From CAZMGV01 sp964565925 (GTDB taxonomy: Bacteria > JAGRBM01 > JAHCIT01), in contig CAZMGV010000012.1 of NCBI GenBank assembly GCA_964565925.1, positions 77,617-141,616 on the forward strand: 64,000 bases of DNA, read 5' to 3'. Within the stretch, counting starts at the first letter, position 1, and each line of letters opens with the position of its first letter. Shown in pieces: positions 1-7,663 of the stretch. The notes beneath the pieces are model-generated. The model was not told the origin of the DNA, ran no database searches, and was given only the letters and a program-made list of their open reading frames with translations. A program made the translations under genes and the position numbers.

Positions 1-1401
1 AACAGGGGGCGCCGAGACCGCCGGTTCAGCGGGCTTGTCCTCGAACAGGTCGTCGCCGATCGAGGGTCCAGGCGCCGGGGCCGGCGCTGCGGAGGAGTCG
101 CCGCCAAATTCGTCGAACGGATTGGCAGCCGCCGCACTGGCGGGCGGAGTTTCGGCAGGCGCGGCCGGAGCGGGCTCTACCGGTTTCCGGTCGAACTCCG
201 CGAACGGATCGTCTTCGGGGATCGCCTCCGCCTCGATGGGCGGAGCGGACTGGGCACTATCCGCCGGGACGGGCGACGGGCTTGAAATATCCGCCTCAAA
301 CGGATTGGCGTCGGCGGCCGCAGGCGCCGCCTCAGCCATGGCCGGTTCGGCGGGTTCTTCCGGCATTTCCGGTTCGGCCGGCGCTTCCAGCTCGGCAGCG
401 GGCGCCTCCAGCTCCACGGCCGGCGTCTCCACAAGGTCTCCGGACGCGGGCGCCGCTGCCGGGGCCGGCTTTTCCGCCGCAGGGGCGGCGTCGTCGTCGA
501 GCGACCAGGTACGTCCGCCCGGTGTCGACTGGATCAGGTCGTCGCTGCCGTCGGAAAGGAAGCCGCTATCCTCGGCGGCCGGGGCCTTTGGCGGCTTGCC
601 GGCCGGAGCAGCGGATTTCTTCGGTGCGGCTCCCGAAAAGAACTCGTCGTCCGCCTCAGGTGCGGCAGGTGCTTTCGACGGTTTCCCCTTCGCTCCCTTG
701 TAGCTCTGGAAATCGAGATCGTCGGCAGAAGCAGCCGCGCCGCCATCTGCCTGATCCACAGCGGCCCCGCCCGCATCGCCGGCGCCGCTCAGGAAATCGT
801 CTTCACCCAGATCCGTGGCGGCCGGCTTGCCCTTGACGGCGGGCCTGGCGGCCGCCGGTTTCGCCGAGGGCGCATCGTCCAGGAACGACGCCGAGGAGGT
901 GCCGGCCGACTCTCCGGAGAGATCCGAGAAATCATCGACCGCCTTCGACGCCGGCTTGGGTTTGGGCTTGATGGTCACGCCCGTAGCGGACCGGGGGACA
1001 CCTGTCCGCTCGGAGGCGTCCGCCTTGGCGGCTTCGGCGATCAGCTCGGCCGAGAAATGGCGGCTCGAGACGCCCTCCTGCCCGGAGAGGCGCTGCAGGT
1101 TCTCGCGGCCGCTCGAGACGACCACCAGATGAAAGCCGTGCTGGGACGGCCGCCCGCCGGAGATTATCCAGACGCACCGGGCGGCGACAATCGAGCGGTC
1201 CGGCAGCAGGAAATCGAGCGGCTCGTTGGAAATCTTGGCGATGTAGGATTTGTAGGCGGGGTTCTTGAAAGGCCCGCTCGGCGACCCCGGTGCCTGGAAC
1301 ATCAGACGCAGCAGGTTGAAGTTCTGCCCGACCGGCAGCCAGCGGAGCGGCCCTGAACCGGCTCCCTGCGCACCACCGCCTTTTTTATTGAATACAGCCA
1401 T
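1..1401 (-). CDS. Partial Ala/Pro-rich acidic protein of unknown function, 3' end off the window
   Basis: The reading frame opens at an ATG (MAVFNKKGGG) and stays open for 467 codons to the left edge, so the C-terminus is missing. Residues 1 to about 120 look globular (a LRWLPVGQNFNLLRLMF stretch, then a strand-rich segment). The rest is Ala/Pro-rich and probably disordered. It carries recurring short acidic-aromatic motifs: DDFSDLSG, EDDFLSG, DDLDFQS, DDEFFSG, DSGFLSDGSDDL, DDPFAEF, NPFDEF, DDLFEDK. There is no signal peptide or membrane segment, so it should be cytoplasmic. It is transcribed away from the NAD synthetase genes. I do not recognise the family. A scaffold or adaptor that presents repeated docking motifs is one reading, but that is inference only. 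Confidence 0.75.
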   Translation of the reverse strand, partial: MAVFNKKGGGAQGAGSGPLRWLPVGQNFNLLRLMFQAPGSPSGPFKNPAYKSYIAKISNEPLDFLLPDRSIVAARCVWIISGGRPSQHGFHLVVVSSGRENLQRLSGQEGVSSRHFSAELIAEAAKADASERTGVPRSATGVTIKPKPKPASKAVDDFSDLSGESAGTSSASFLDDAPSAKPAAARPAVKGKPAATDLGEDDFLSGAGDAGGAAVDQADGGAAASADDLDFQSYKGAKGKPSKAPAAPEADDEFFSGAAPKKSAAPAGKPPKAPAAEDSGFLSDGSDDLIQSTPGGRTWSLDDDAAPAAEKPAPAAAPASGDLVETPAVELEAPAAELEAPAEPEMPEEPAEPAMAEAAPAAADANPFEADISSPSPVPADSAQSAPPIEAEAIPEDDPFAEFDRKPVEPAPAAPAETPPASAAAANPFDEFGGDSSAAPAPAPGPSIGDDLFEDKPAEPAVSAPPV

Positions 1402-1490
1402 TTACACCTGAACTGCGCGCGCTCGTCCGGCCGGCGACCAGCCCTTTGAGGGGCACGCGCATCGAGGGACCCTTTTCCCCGTGCCCGGTA

Positions 1491-1520
1491 AACATAGTGC
1501 GTGGCGCGTTCAAAGTTCAA
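1491..1520 (-). promoter_or_regulatory. Candidate sigma70 promoter for the Ala/Pro-rich protein
   Basis: On the minus strand a TTGAAC hexamer (1515-1520) lies 18 bp from TATGTT (1491-1496), about 90 bases before the ATG at 1401. Spacing and hexamers fit a housekeeping promoter. The rest of the 285-base interval between the two divergent genes shows nothing else I can name. Confidence 0.4.
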
Positions 1521-1686
1521 ACCCGTTCGCAAGTTCCCGTTGTGATTTTTGACCATCCGGGCAGCCCGATTTCGTCCTTCCGATTTTCCCTGGTCTTTCC
1601 GTTACCGGGACGGTCACCCCGGCCGGCTGCTCCCGGCCAAACGGCAAAATGGCCTGCCACCCCCGGAGCGGTTATGCTCCGCGTCG

Positions 1687-2625
1687 ATGAAGAATGGCCA
1701 AAAATCCGCCGCCCATATCCGGATCGCACTCAACCAGTGTTCGATGCGGCTCGGCGACGTCGGCGCGAACCTCTCGAAACTTTCCTCAACCGTGAAAGAA
1801 GCCGCCCGGGCGAAAGCCGCGCTGCTGGTCGGCCCCGAACTGGGGCTTACCGGTTACCACCTGAAAGATGCGGTCCCGGACGCCGCTATCCGGCGCGGCG
1901 ACGCCGCCTGGAAGGACCTCGAACGGCTGTCGAAATCGGTCGACCTGGCAGTCGGATTCGTGGAGCAGTCGTCGGGCCACCAGTATTACAACACGGCAGC
2001 CTATTTTTCGGGCGGCCGTGCGGTACACCTGCACCGGAAGATATACCTCCCCACCTACGGCATGTTCGACGAGCAGCGGTATTTCGCCCGGGGGGCGAAG
2101 GTGGAGACGTTCGATTCGGCGGGCGGGAGATCGGCGCTGCTTATCTGTGAAGATCTGTGGCACCCCTCGACGGTATATCTCGCCAGTCTTCAAGGTCTCG
2201 AACTGCTGATCGTGCCGTCATCGTCTCCCATGCGCGGGGCGGTGGCGAAAAAGGGACCTGCTGCGGGCCGGGCGGAAAAGTCCGAAAAGCCCGGCGCCGT
2301 CCGCCGCCCGGCCAGCGCCGTGACCTGGGAGGAGATGAACCGGACCTACGCCCGGCTCTATTCGGTCGCGCTCGTTTACGTGAACCGGGTCGGCGTTGAA
2401 GACGGCGTAGGTTTCTCGGGCGGGTCGCACTTCGTCGATCCGTTTGGCAGCGTTGCGCTCCAGCTGCCCTACGGCGAAGAAGCGCTACAGTTCGTCGATT
2501 TCGACCGCAGCCAGATCCGCCGCAGCCGCGTGCAGACGCCGATCATCCGCGACGAGAATTTCGAACTGACTTTCAGCGAGATGGAACGCATCCGCCGCAG
2601 CCGCTGGAAAGGCGATCCGGAATAA
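1687..2625 (+). CDS. Nitrilase-superfamily amidase, glutaminase partner of NAD synthetase
   Basis: A carbon-nitrogen hydrolase of 312 residues. It should release ammonia from glutamine and pass it to the NAD synthetase encoded immediately downstream. The Glu-Lys-Cys triad can be placed: Glu in GPELGLTGY, Lys in HRKIYLPTYGMFDE, Cys in LLICEDLWHP. The last two are the signatures of the glutaminase domain of glutamine-dependent NAD synthetases. The frame extends upstream to 1549, but homology begins near HIRIALNQ, so I chose the ATG at 1687 (MKNGQKSAAHIR); no strong ribosome-binding site decides this. In most bacteria this domain is fused to NadE. Here the two are separate genes with one base between them. 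Confidence 0.85.
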   Translation: MKNGQKSAAHIRIALNQCSMRLGDVGANLSKLSSTVKEAARAKAALLVGPELGLTGYHLKDAVPDAAIRRGDAAWKDLERLSKSVDLAVGFVEQSSGHQYYNTAAYFSGGRAVHLHRKIYLPTYGMFDEQRYFARGAKVETFDSAGGRSALLICEDLWHPSTVYLASLQGLELLIVPSSSPMRGAVAKKGPAAGRAEKSEKPGAVRRPASAVTWEEMNRTYARLYSVALVYVNRVGVEDGVGFSGGSHFVDPFGSVALQLPYGEEALQFVDFDRSQIRRSRVQTPIIRDENFELTFSEMERIRRSRWKGDPE

Positions 2626-2626
2626 G

Positions 2627-3514
2627 ATGGCCAAGCGAAAGCCATTACAGGCCGGGGCTCCGGAGGCGGCCCTCTTCGACCCGGCGCCGTTCATGCCCGC
2701 GCTCGAACTGGACGCGCCGCTCACGGCCGACATGCTCTCCACGTTTATCCGCGAAGAGGTGACCAAGACCGGTCTGAAGACGGCCGTGCTGGGACTTTCG
2801 GGCGGGATCGACTCGGCGCTCGTGCTCTACCTTGCGGTGCGCGCGCTGGGCCCGAAAAACGTCATCGGCATCACCATGCCCTACAAGCAGTCGAGCCCCC
2901 AGAGCCTCGCCGATGCGATGCTCGCGGTGAAGGACACCGGCTGCCGTCACGAGGTCATCGAAATTACGCCGCAGATCGACGCCTACTTCGACCGCTACCC
3001 GGACGCCTCGCGCCTCAGGCGCGCGAACAAGATGGCCCGCGAGCGCATGACGATCCTGTACGACCTGTCGGCCCGTGACCCCGCGCTGGTCATGGGTACC
3101 TCCAACAAGACCGAGCTGCTGCTCGGCTACGGAACCCTGTTCGGCGACATGGCAAGCGCGCTGAACTCGATCGGCGACCTCTACAAGACGCAGGTGTGGC
3201 AGCTGTCAAAACACCTGAAGATCCCCGAAGCGATCATTTCGAAAGCGCCGACGGCGGATCTCTGGGCAGGCCAGACCGACGAGGCGGAGCTGGGTTTCAG
3301 CTACGCGCAGGCGGATACGGCGCTCTACCTGTTCGTGGAGGAGCGCCGCACGCGGGACGAAATTATCGACGCCGGAGTGCCCGCCGGTTTCATCGACATG
3401 ATCATCCGCAAGGTCCGGAATTCCCAGTTCAAACGCCGACTTCCCGTCATCGCCAAGGTCGGGTCACGAACCATCGACCGGGATTTCCGCTACGCCCGCG
3501 ACTGGGGCCTCTGA
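2627..3514 (+). CDS. nadE: NAD+ synthetase, ATP-pyrophosphatase subunit
   Basis: Catalyses amidation of deamido-NAD+ to NAD+ using ATP, the last step of NAD biosynthesis. The PP-loop SGGIDSALVLYLAVRALG lies near residue 58. TSNKTELLLGYGTLFGDMAS and the GDLYKTQVWQLSKHLKIP segment are also typical of NadE. At 295 residues it matches stand-alone synthetase domains rather than the fused enzyme of about 550 residues or more. The ATG follows the TAA of the amidase gene by one base, so the two are almost certainly co-translated and should form a glutamine-dependent complex. Confidence 0.93.
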   Translation: MAKRKPLQAGAPEAALFDPAPFMPALELDAPLTADMLSTFIREEVTKTGLKTAVLGLSGGIDSALVLYLAVRALGPKNVIGITMPYKQSSPQSLADAMLAVKDTGCRHEVIEITPQIDAYFDRYPDASRLRRANKMARERMTILYDLSARDPALVMGTSNKTELLLGYGTLFGDMASALNSIGDLYKTQVWQLSKHLKIPEAIISKAPTADLWAGQTDEAELGFSYAQADTALYLFVEERRTRDEIIDAGVPAGFIDMIIRKVRNSQFKRRLPVIAKVGSRTIDRDFRYARDWGL

Positions 3515-3605
3515 TAAAAAGCCTTGACAGCGCGTCGAGGTTTCTTCAAGGTTGGCACCGGAACCTGACGTCGCGGACAGCGGCGCGGGTTCCAGACAAC
3601 ATGCC

Positions 3606-3806
3606 GTTCCGAGAGGTGCCCCGGCCGCGCAAACGGCCCGGGGCGTAAATGGGAAGCCGGTTGAAAACCGGCGCGGTCCCGCCACTGTAAGGGAAATAAC
3701 GGCTTCAGGACGTTCCCCGGTCACTGGATTTCATCACAGGAAATCCGGGAAGGCCGGGACAGCGAGCCCCTGAAGTCAGGTTCCCGAAGCCAGGAGACCA
3801 GCCCCC
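3606..3806 (+). promoter_or_regulatory. Cobalamin (B12) riboswitch
   Basis: The element has the conserved blocks of the cobalamin aptamer in order: a GGTGCC-type P2 entry near 3615, GGGAAGCCGGTTGAAAACCGG (3651-3671), GCGGTCCCGCCACTGTAA (3672-3689), and the B12-box-like AAGCCAGGAGACC (3787-3799). It sits in a 335-base gap between nadE and the TonB-dependent receptor, on the same strand as the receptor. A TTGACA at 3524-3529 just after nadE could be the -35 box of the promoter, though its -10 is poor. The receptor's GAGGAGGG ribosome-binding site lies about 30 bases after the aptamer, so control of translation initiation is likely. I see no T-run terminator. Confidence 0.95.
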
Positions 3807-3832
3807 CGGACGTTCGAGTTGATCGACCCCCC

Positions 3833-3840
3833 GAGGAGGG
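3833..3840 (+). promoter_or_regulatory. Ribosome-binding site that fixes a GTG start for the B12 receptor
   Basis: GAGGAGGG lies 9 bases before a GTG at 3850 and 21 bases before the first ATG at 3862. The spacing makes GTG the start. Because it follows the riboswitch closely, this site is the natural target of ligand-dependent occlusion. Confidence 0.75.
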
Positions 3841-3849
3841 CACTGGTCG

Positions 3850-5958
3850 GTGCGCAACACCATGCGTACACCACGGCCCGCTTCCCGGAAGGGATGCGGG
3901 CCGATCGTTTTAGCGGCGCTTTTTGCCGCCGGCGGTTTCGCGCGCGCCGCGGAATCTCCCGTCGCCCCGCCGGATACAGAATCTGCCGCCGAATCCAGCA
4001 CCGGACCGGCCGTCGAGCTCCCCCCCGTCGTGGTCGAGAAAAAGCATTCGGTCGCCGAGGGCGAGAACCCGCGCGACTCGACCGGTGCGGTTTCCACGAT
4101 TCCGCGTGAAGAACTGTCCCGCCCCGGCGAGAACCTGGACCAGGTGCTGGACCGCCAGGCGGGCGTGAGCGCGATCCGTTTGGGCGGACTCGGGGATTTC
4201 TCCGCCGCCTCGATCCGGGGATCGTCGTTCGATCAAGTGCTGCTGTTTCTGGACGGCATTCCGCTGAACGCGGGGATCGGCGGCGCGGTCGACCTGTCGG
4301 CGCTGCCGCCCGCAAATCTGGAAAAGATCGAAATCTACCGGGGCTTCGCGCCCATCGAGGCGACTTCAAGCGCGCTGGGCGGCGCGCTGTTCCTCTCGTC
4401 GAAGGCCGCCGGGAGTAACTCCTTCAACGCCCGCGCCGGTTACGGTTCGTTCAATACCATCGAGACCGGACTCTTCGGGACTTTCCGGCAGGGCACCACC
4501 GGCGGCTTCGCCGGGCTGGACTACCTCCACTCCCGCGGCAACTTCAGCTTCCGAAACCCTAACGGCACACCTGCCGACCCGACTGACGACTTCCGGGACA
4601 AATACCGCAACCGGGACTTCGACCGGCTCGACACCATGTTCAAGCTCGAGCATGCGCCCAACGCGGACACAAAGGTCAGCCTGCTGCAGGATTTCTTCTA
4701 CCGCGAAGGCGGCCTTCAGAAAGGCGGCTCGTTCCAGACTTCCGTCAGCCGCCTGCAGAACTTCCGGTCGATCACCGGGCTGCAGCTGGAGCGCAGCCGC
4801 CTGTTCACCGGACGGGACCTGCTGAAGCTGCAGGCCTACAACACCTTCACCCGGATACAGCTGACGGACCCCCTGGCCGAAGTTTCCGTCGAACCGCGCA
4901 ACACGGTCACGAAGTCGCATTCACCCGGCGGGTCGGTCTCCTACCGGGCCGGAGCGGGTCCCGTCGATGTGACCAACTTCGTGAGCTACCGCTACGAACG
5001 GTTCAGCCCGCACTACCGGATGGCGTCCACGTTTCAGGACGGCCTGAGCGAACGCCATGAGGTCACCTACGGGCTTGGGGGCGAAATTCAGATCCCCGAG
5101 GCAAAGCTCCTGTTCGCCCCGCAGTACCGGTTCGAGCACAACTCCAGCGGTTACCGGGCAGCGTCGAGTTCCAATCCGCTCAATCCGCCCGTCGCGCACA
5201 GTAACGACAGCGGCCATTCCTGGCGGGCGGGACTGCTCTGGAAACCGCTGGAAGGGCTCAAGCTCCGGGCCAACGCCGGCCGGGCGTTCCGCTTCCCGTC
5301 GCTTTACGAACTTTTCGGCGACTCGGCGTACGTGAGGGGCAATCCGGCCCTCAAGCCCGAAAAGGGCTTCAGCTATGATGCCGGATTCGAAGGCTGCTAC
5401 GGCGACGACAACCTCTGGATCTCCGGCGGGTCCGGATTCTTCTACCAGGACGCGAAAAATCTGATCCAGTTCGCCCGGTCCACAGTCTTCTCGCAGGCCG
5501 AGAACGCCGGTAATGCGATCATCAAAGGAGTCGAAAGCTCCCTCACCGCCGGAGCCTGGAAGACCGTACGGTTCTATGGCAGCCACACCTGGCTCGACAC
5601 CCATATCTATTCGTCATCGAACCCGGCCCGCGCCGGAAAGAAGTCTCCGAACCATCCGCCCAACCAGTGGACGATGAAGGGAACGGTCTACCGCGACCGG
5701 ATGGCGGGCTGGGCGGACCATGCGGAAATATGGACGGAGCTCGATTTTACGGCGAGCCACTTTATCGACGGCGCGAACCTGACAACCTCGCCCGCCCGCC
5801 AGATTCTGGGAATCGGCGCGGAGCTGCGGACATTCGGCGACCGGCTCACGATCACTCTCGAAGCAAAAAACCTGACGGACGAAGAGGTCATCGACGTGGT
5901 GGGGTTCCCCCTGCCCGGCCGCACCTTCTTCGGCCGCCTGGAATGGCGATTCATCTAA
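3850..5958 (+). CDS. btuB: TonB-dependent outer-membrane receptor, B12-regulated (BtuB-like)
   Basis: A 702-residue TonB-dependent receptor, predicted to import cobalamin across the outer membrane. A signal peptide (hydrophobic core IVLAALFAAGGFARAA) is followed by the segment PPVVVEKK, where a TonB box would lie. The plug domain comes next (IPREELSRPGENLDQVLDRQAGV, IRGSSFDQVLLFLDGIPL, LEKIEIYRG), then a 22-strand-type barrel. It ends in GRTFFGRLEWRFI, an aromatic-rich last strand. The BtuB assignment rests on the upstream cobalamin riboswitch; the protein alone would only say TonB-dependent receptor. The next gene encodes a lipoprotein 19 bases downstream, probably in the same transcript. 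Confidence 0.88.
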   Translation: MRNTMRTPRPASRKGCGPIVLAALFAAGGFARAAESPVAPPDTESAAESSTGPAVELPPVVVEKKHSVAEGENPRDSTGAVSTIPREELSRPGENLDQVLDRQAGVSAIRLGGLGDFSAASIRGSSFDQVLLFLDGIPLNAGIGGAVDLSALPPANLEKIEIYRGFAPIEATSSALGGALFLSSKAAGSNSFNARAGYGSFNTIETGLFGTFRQGTTGGFAGLDYLHSRGNFSFRNPNGTPADPTDDFRDKYRNRDFDRLDTMFKLEHAPNADTKVSLLQDFFYREGGLQKGGSFQTSVSRLQNFRSITGLQLERSRLFTGRDLLKLQAYNTFTRIQLTDPLAEVSVEPRNTVTKSHSPGGSVSYRAGAGPVDVTNFVSYRYERFSPHYRMASTFQDGLSERHEVTYGLGGEIQIPEAKLLFAPQYRFEHNSSGYRAASSSNPLNPPVAHSNDSGHSWRAGLLWKPLEGLKLRANAGRAFRFPSLYELFGDSAYVRGNPALKPEKGFSYDAGFEGCYGDDNLWISGGSGFFYQDAKNLIQFARSTVFSQAENAGNAIIKGVESSLTAGAWKTVRFYGSHTWLDTHIYSSSNPARAGKKSPNHPPNQWTMKGTVYRDRMAGWADHAEIWTELDFTASHFIDGANLTTSPARQILGIGAELRTFGDRLTITLEAKNLTDEEVIDVVGFPLPGRTFFGRLEWRFI

Positions 5959-5977
5959 CACCCGGAAGGAACCCCTC

Positions 5978-7315
5978 ATGAAGAAACCCTCTGCCCCGAC
6001 CGCCACTCCCGCCCTGCCAGGCCTGCTCAGCCTCTGCGCCCTGCTCATTCTTTCAAGTCTCAGCTCCGGCTGCACCGGCGACTCGGCCGCCGGCAACGAG
6101 CCGGTCGACCTGAGCGGGAGCACCTTCATCGCGGTCGTCACGACCGACTACAGCAGCACCGCCATCAGCGTGCTGGACAGTGCGACCGGACGGCTCGTGA
6201 ACCAGTCGGTCTACAGCTCGTCGACGGAAGCCCCCGGCATTTCGCTACCGCTCAGTTACGACGTAACCCTGCCTACCTCGCGGCCCCCCGACGACATGGC
6301 GTTCATCATCGACCGCGCCGAGAGTAACGTTACGGTCTTCAACGCCACGGATTTTTCGGTGGTCCGTCAGATCCCCATCGGCCAGAGCTCGGACGGAACC
6401 TGGAGTGCCAATCCGTACGACGCCATCCTGTCAGGCTCGAACCGGCTGTTTGTAACCCGCTTTGACGCCCACACGGCCCCTACGGCCGACGGAACGGATA
6501 TGGACGAGGGAGACGACATCGTGGTTATCGATCTGGATTCCGGCAACGTGGATAACCAGATCACGTTCGACAGCACCCTGCTGGGTTCCGGTTACCGGGC
6601 GGCACCCAGCCGGATGGCGGACGCGGGCGATTATCTGGTGGTCGCGCTCAGTCACTACAAGGGAACGGCCTTCAGCGAAGCGGGCGACGGACTGGTCGCC
6701 GTCATCGACAAGATCGATGAAACGCTGGTGGACGCGGACCCTGAAACTGGCGGCACACAGCTGATCGAGATCCCCGAGTTCAACAACTGCGGCGGAGTTT
6801 CCTATTCACCCATCGAGAGGGCCGCCTACGTGGTCTGCTCGGGCCTGTTCGCCGACGGTTATGCCACCCAGACGGACCACTCCGGCGTCGTCCGGATCGA
6901 CCTGTCGCCGCTGCCCCACAACCCGCCGACGTACGAGGTGATGCTCTCCGCGAACGATACCATCGACCAGCCGCTGTCGGCGGTGGAATGCGTGGACTCC
7001 AACACCGTGTTCGTGCTGACCTACGGCAGCTTCCCTCCAAGCGGCACACCGGACCAGCTGTTCGCATTCGATCCGTCGAACCCGGCCGCCGATGCAGAGC
7101 TGGTCTACAGCGCCACAGGGCCGTTCCAGCTGGGCTCCATGAGTTACGACCCGGGGCAAAGCACCCTGTACGTGGCCGACGCGCCGTACGGCGGACCTAA
7201 TCTCGTCCACCGGTTCCGCGTGGCGGTAGCCGATGTCAACGAACTGTCAGGCACCGACCCGTCACCGGATATCGGCCTGGGCCCGACGGTGCTCAGCCAG
7301 TTTGTCGTGAAGTAA
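5978..7315 (+). CDS. Lipoprotein with YncE-like beta-propeller repeats, candidate surface B12-binding partner of the receptor
   Basis: 445 residues with a lipoprotein signal peptide (LLILSSLSSGC, Cys near residue 32). The mature part has repeated blade-like units of the YncE kind, each a strand followed by a VxVxDxxxG-type turn: STAISVLDSATGRLV, SNVTVFNATDFSVVRQI, DDIVVIDLDSGNVDNQI, DGLVAVIDKIDET, SGVVRIDLSPL and DQLFAFDPSNPA. Start is the ATG after a GGAAGGA ribosome-binding site. It lies 19 bases behind the riboswitch-controlled receptor. In Bacteroides, BtuG is a beta-propeller lipoprotein that caps BtuB and binds B12; the same arrangement here suggests an analogous role. That function is inference; the lipid anchor and the repeats are visible. 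Confidence 0.75.
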   Translation: MKKPSAPTATPALPGLLSLCALLILSSLSSGCTGDSAAGNEPVDLSGSTFIAVVTTDYSSTAISVLDSATGRLVNQSVYSSSTEAPGISLPLSYDVTLPTSRPPDDMAFIIDRAESNVTVFNATDFSVVRQIPIGQSSDGTWSANPYDAILSGSNRLFVTRFDAHTAPTADGTDMDEGDDIVVIDLDSGNVDNQITFDSTLLGSGYRAAPSRMADAGDYLVVALSHYKGTAFSEAGDGLVAVIDKIDETLVDADPETGGTQLIEIPEFNNCGGVSYSPIERAAYVVCSGLFADGYATQTDHSGVVRIDLSPLPHNPPTYEVMLSANDTIDQPLSAVECVDSNTVFVLTYGSFPPSGTPDQLFAFDPSNPAADAELVYSATGPFQLGSMSYDPGQSTLYVADAPYGGPNLVHRFRVAVADVNELSGTDPSPDIGLGPTVLSQFVVK

Positions 7316-7318
7316 GAG

Positions 7319-7663
7319 TTACGTCAGCTCTTTGTAGCCCGGCGTCTTGAAGGCATCGTAGGCCTTCCGGAAGAAGTCGCGGGCCGCCTCGCGGCTGACC
7401 CGTTCGGCGAGCTTGGGCTTGCCGAGCATGAGCAGATAGACGTTCTTCTCGTCGTTGGTGACGCCGAAACCGCCGTAGAACTCGAACTGGCCGATCAGGA
7501 AATCGAACCAGAGGAGCCGGTAGGTGCCGCGGAGAAACCAGTGCGTAGGAAGCGTCGCCTCGCGGCCGAGCCCCCGGATCGTCGTCGTGACACCGTCGGA
7601 ACTGAACGTGAAACTGCCCAGCTTGAGGTCCGGATAGTTGGCGGGTGCGGCGGCGGCGCTCAT
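7319..7663 (-). CDS. Unknown 114-residue protein
   Basis: Not recognised. A short soluble protein (MSAAAAPANYPDLKLGSFTF) with an aromatic-rich centre (WFLRGTYRLLWFDFLIGQFE) and a charged helical C-terminus. Its ATG overlaps the TGA of the upstream gene by four bases (ATGA, 7660-7663), so the two are translationally coupled and probably act together. Its 3' end lies three bases from the convergent lipoprotein gene. Confidence 0.7.
   Translation of the reverse strand: MSAAAAPANYPDLKLGSFTFSSDGVTTTIRGLGREATLPTHWFLRGTYRLLWFDFLIGQFEFYGGFGVTNDEKNVYLLMLGKPKLAERVSREAARDFFRKAYDAFKTPGYKELT

Noticed and set aside
1..400. NPF and DPF motifs as EH-domain or adaptin binding sites
   Set aside because: Those partners are eukaryotic; the motifs are better seen as part of the acidic-Phe repeats.
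35..703. A 222-codon plus-strand Ser/Ala/Gly-rich frame at the left edge
   Set aside because: It is antisense to the partial Ala/Pro-rich gene, which has a normal start, a promoter and a globular head.
5978..7315. The lipoprotein as a periplasmic B12-binding protein (BtuF)
   Set aside because: BtuF is an alpha/beta two-lobe protein without blade repeats; the sequence here is strand-rich throughout.
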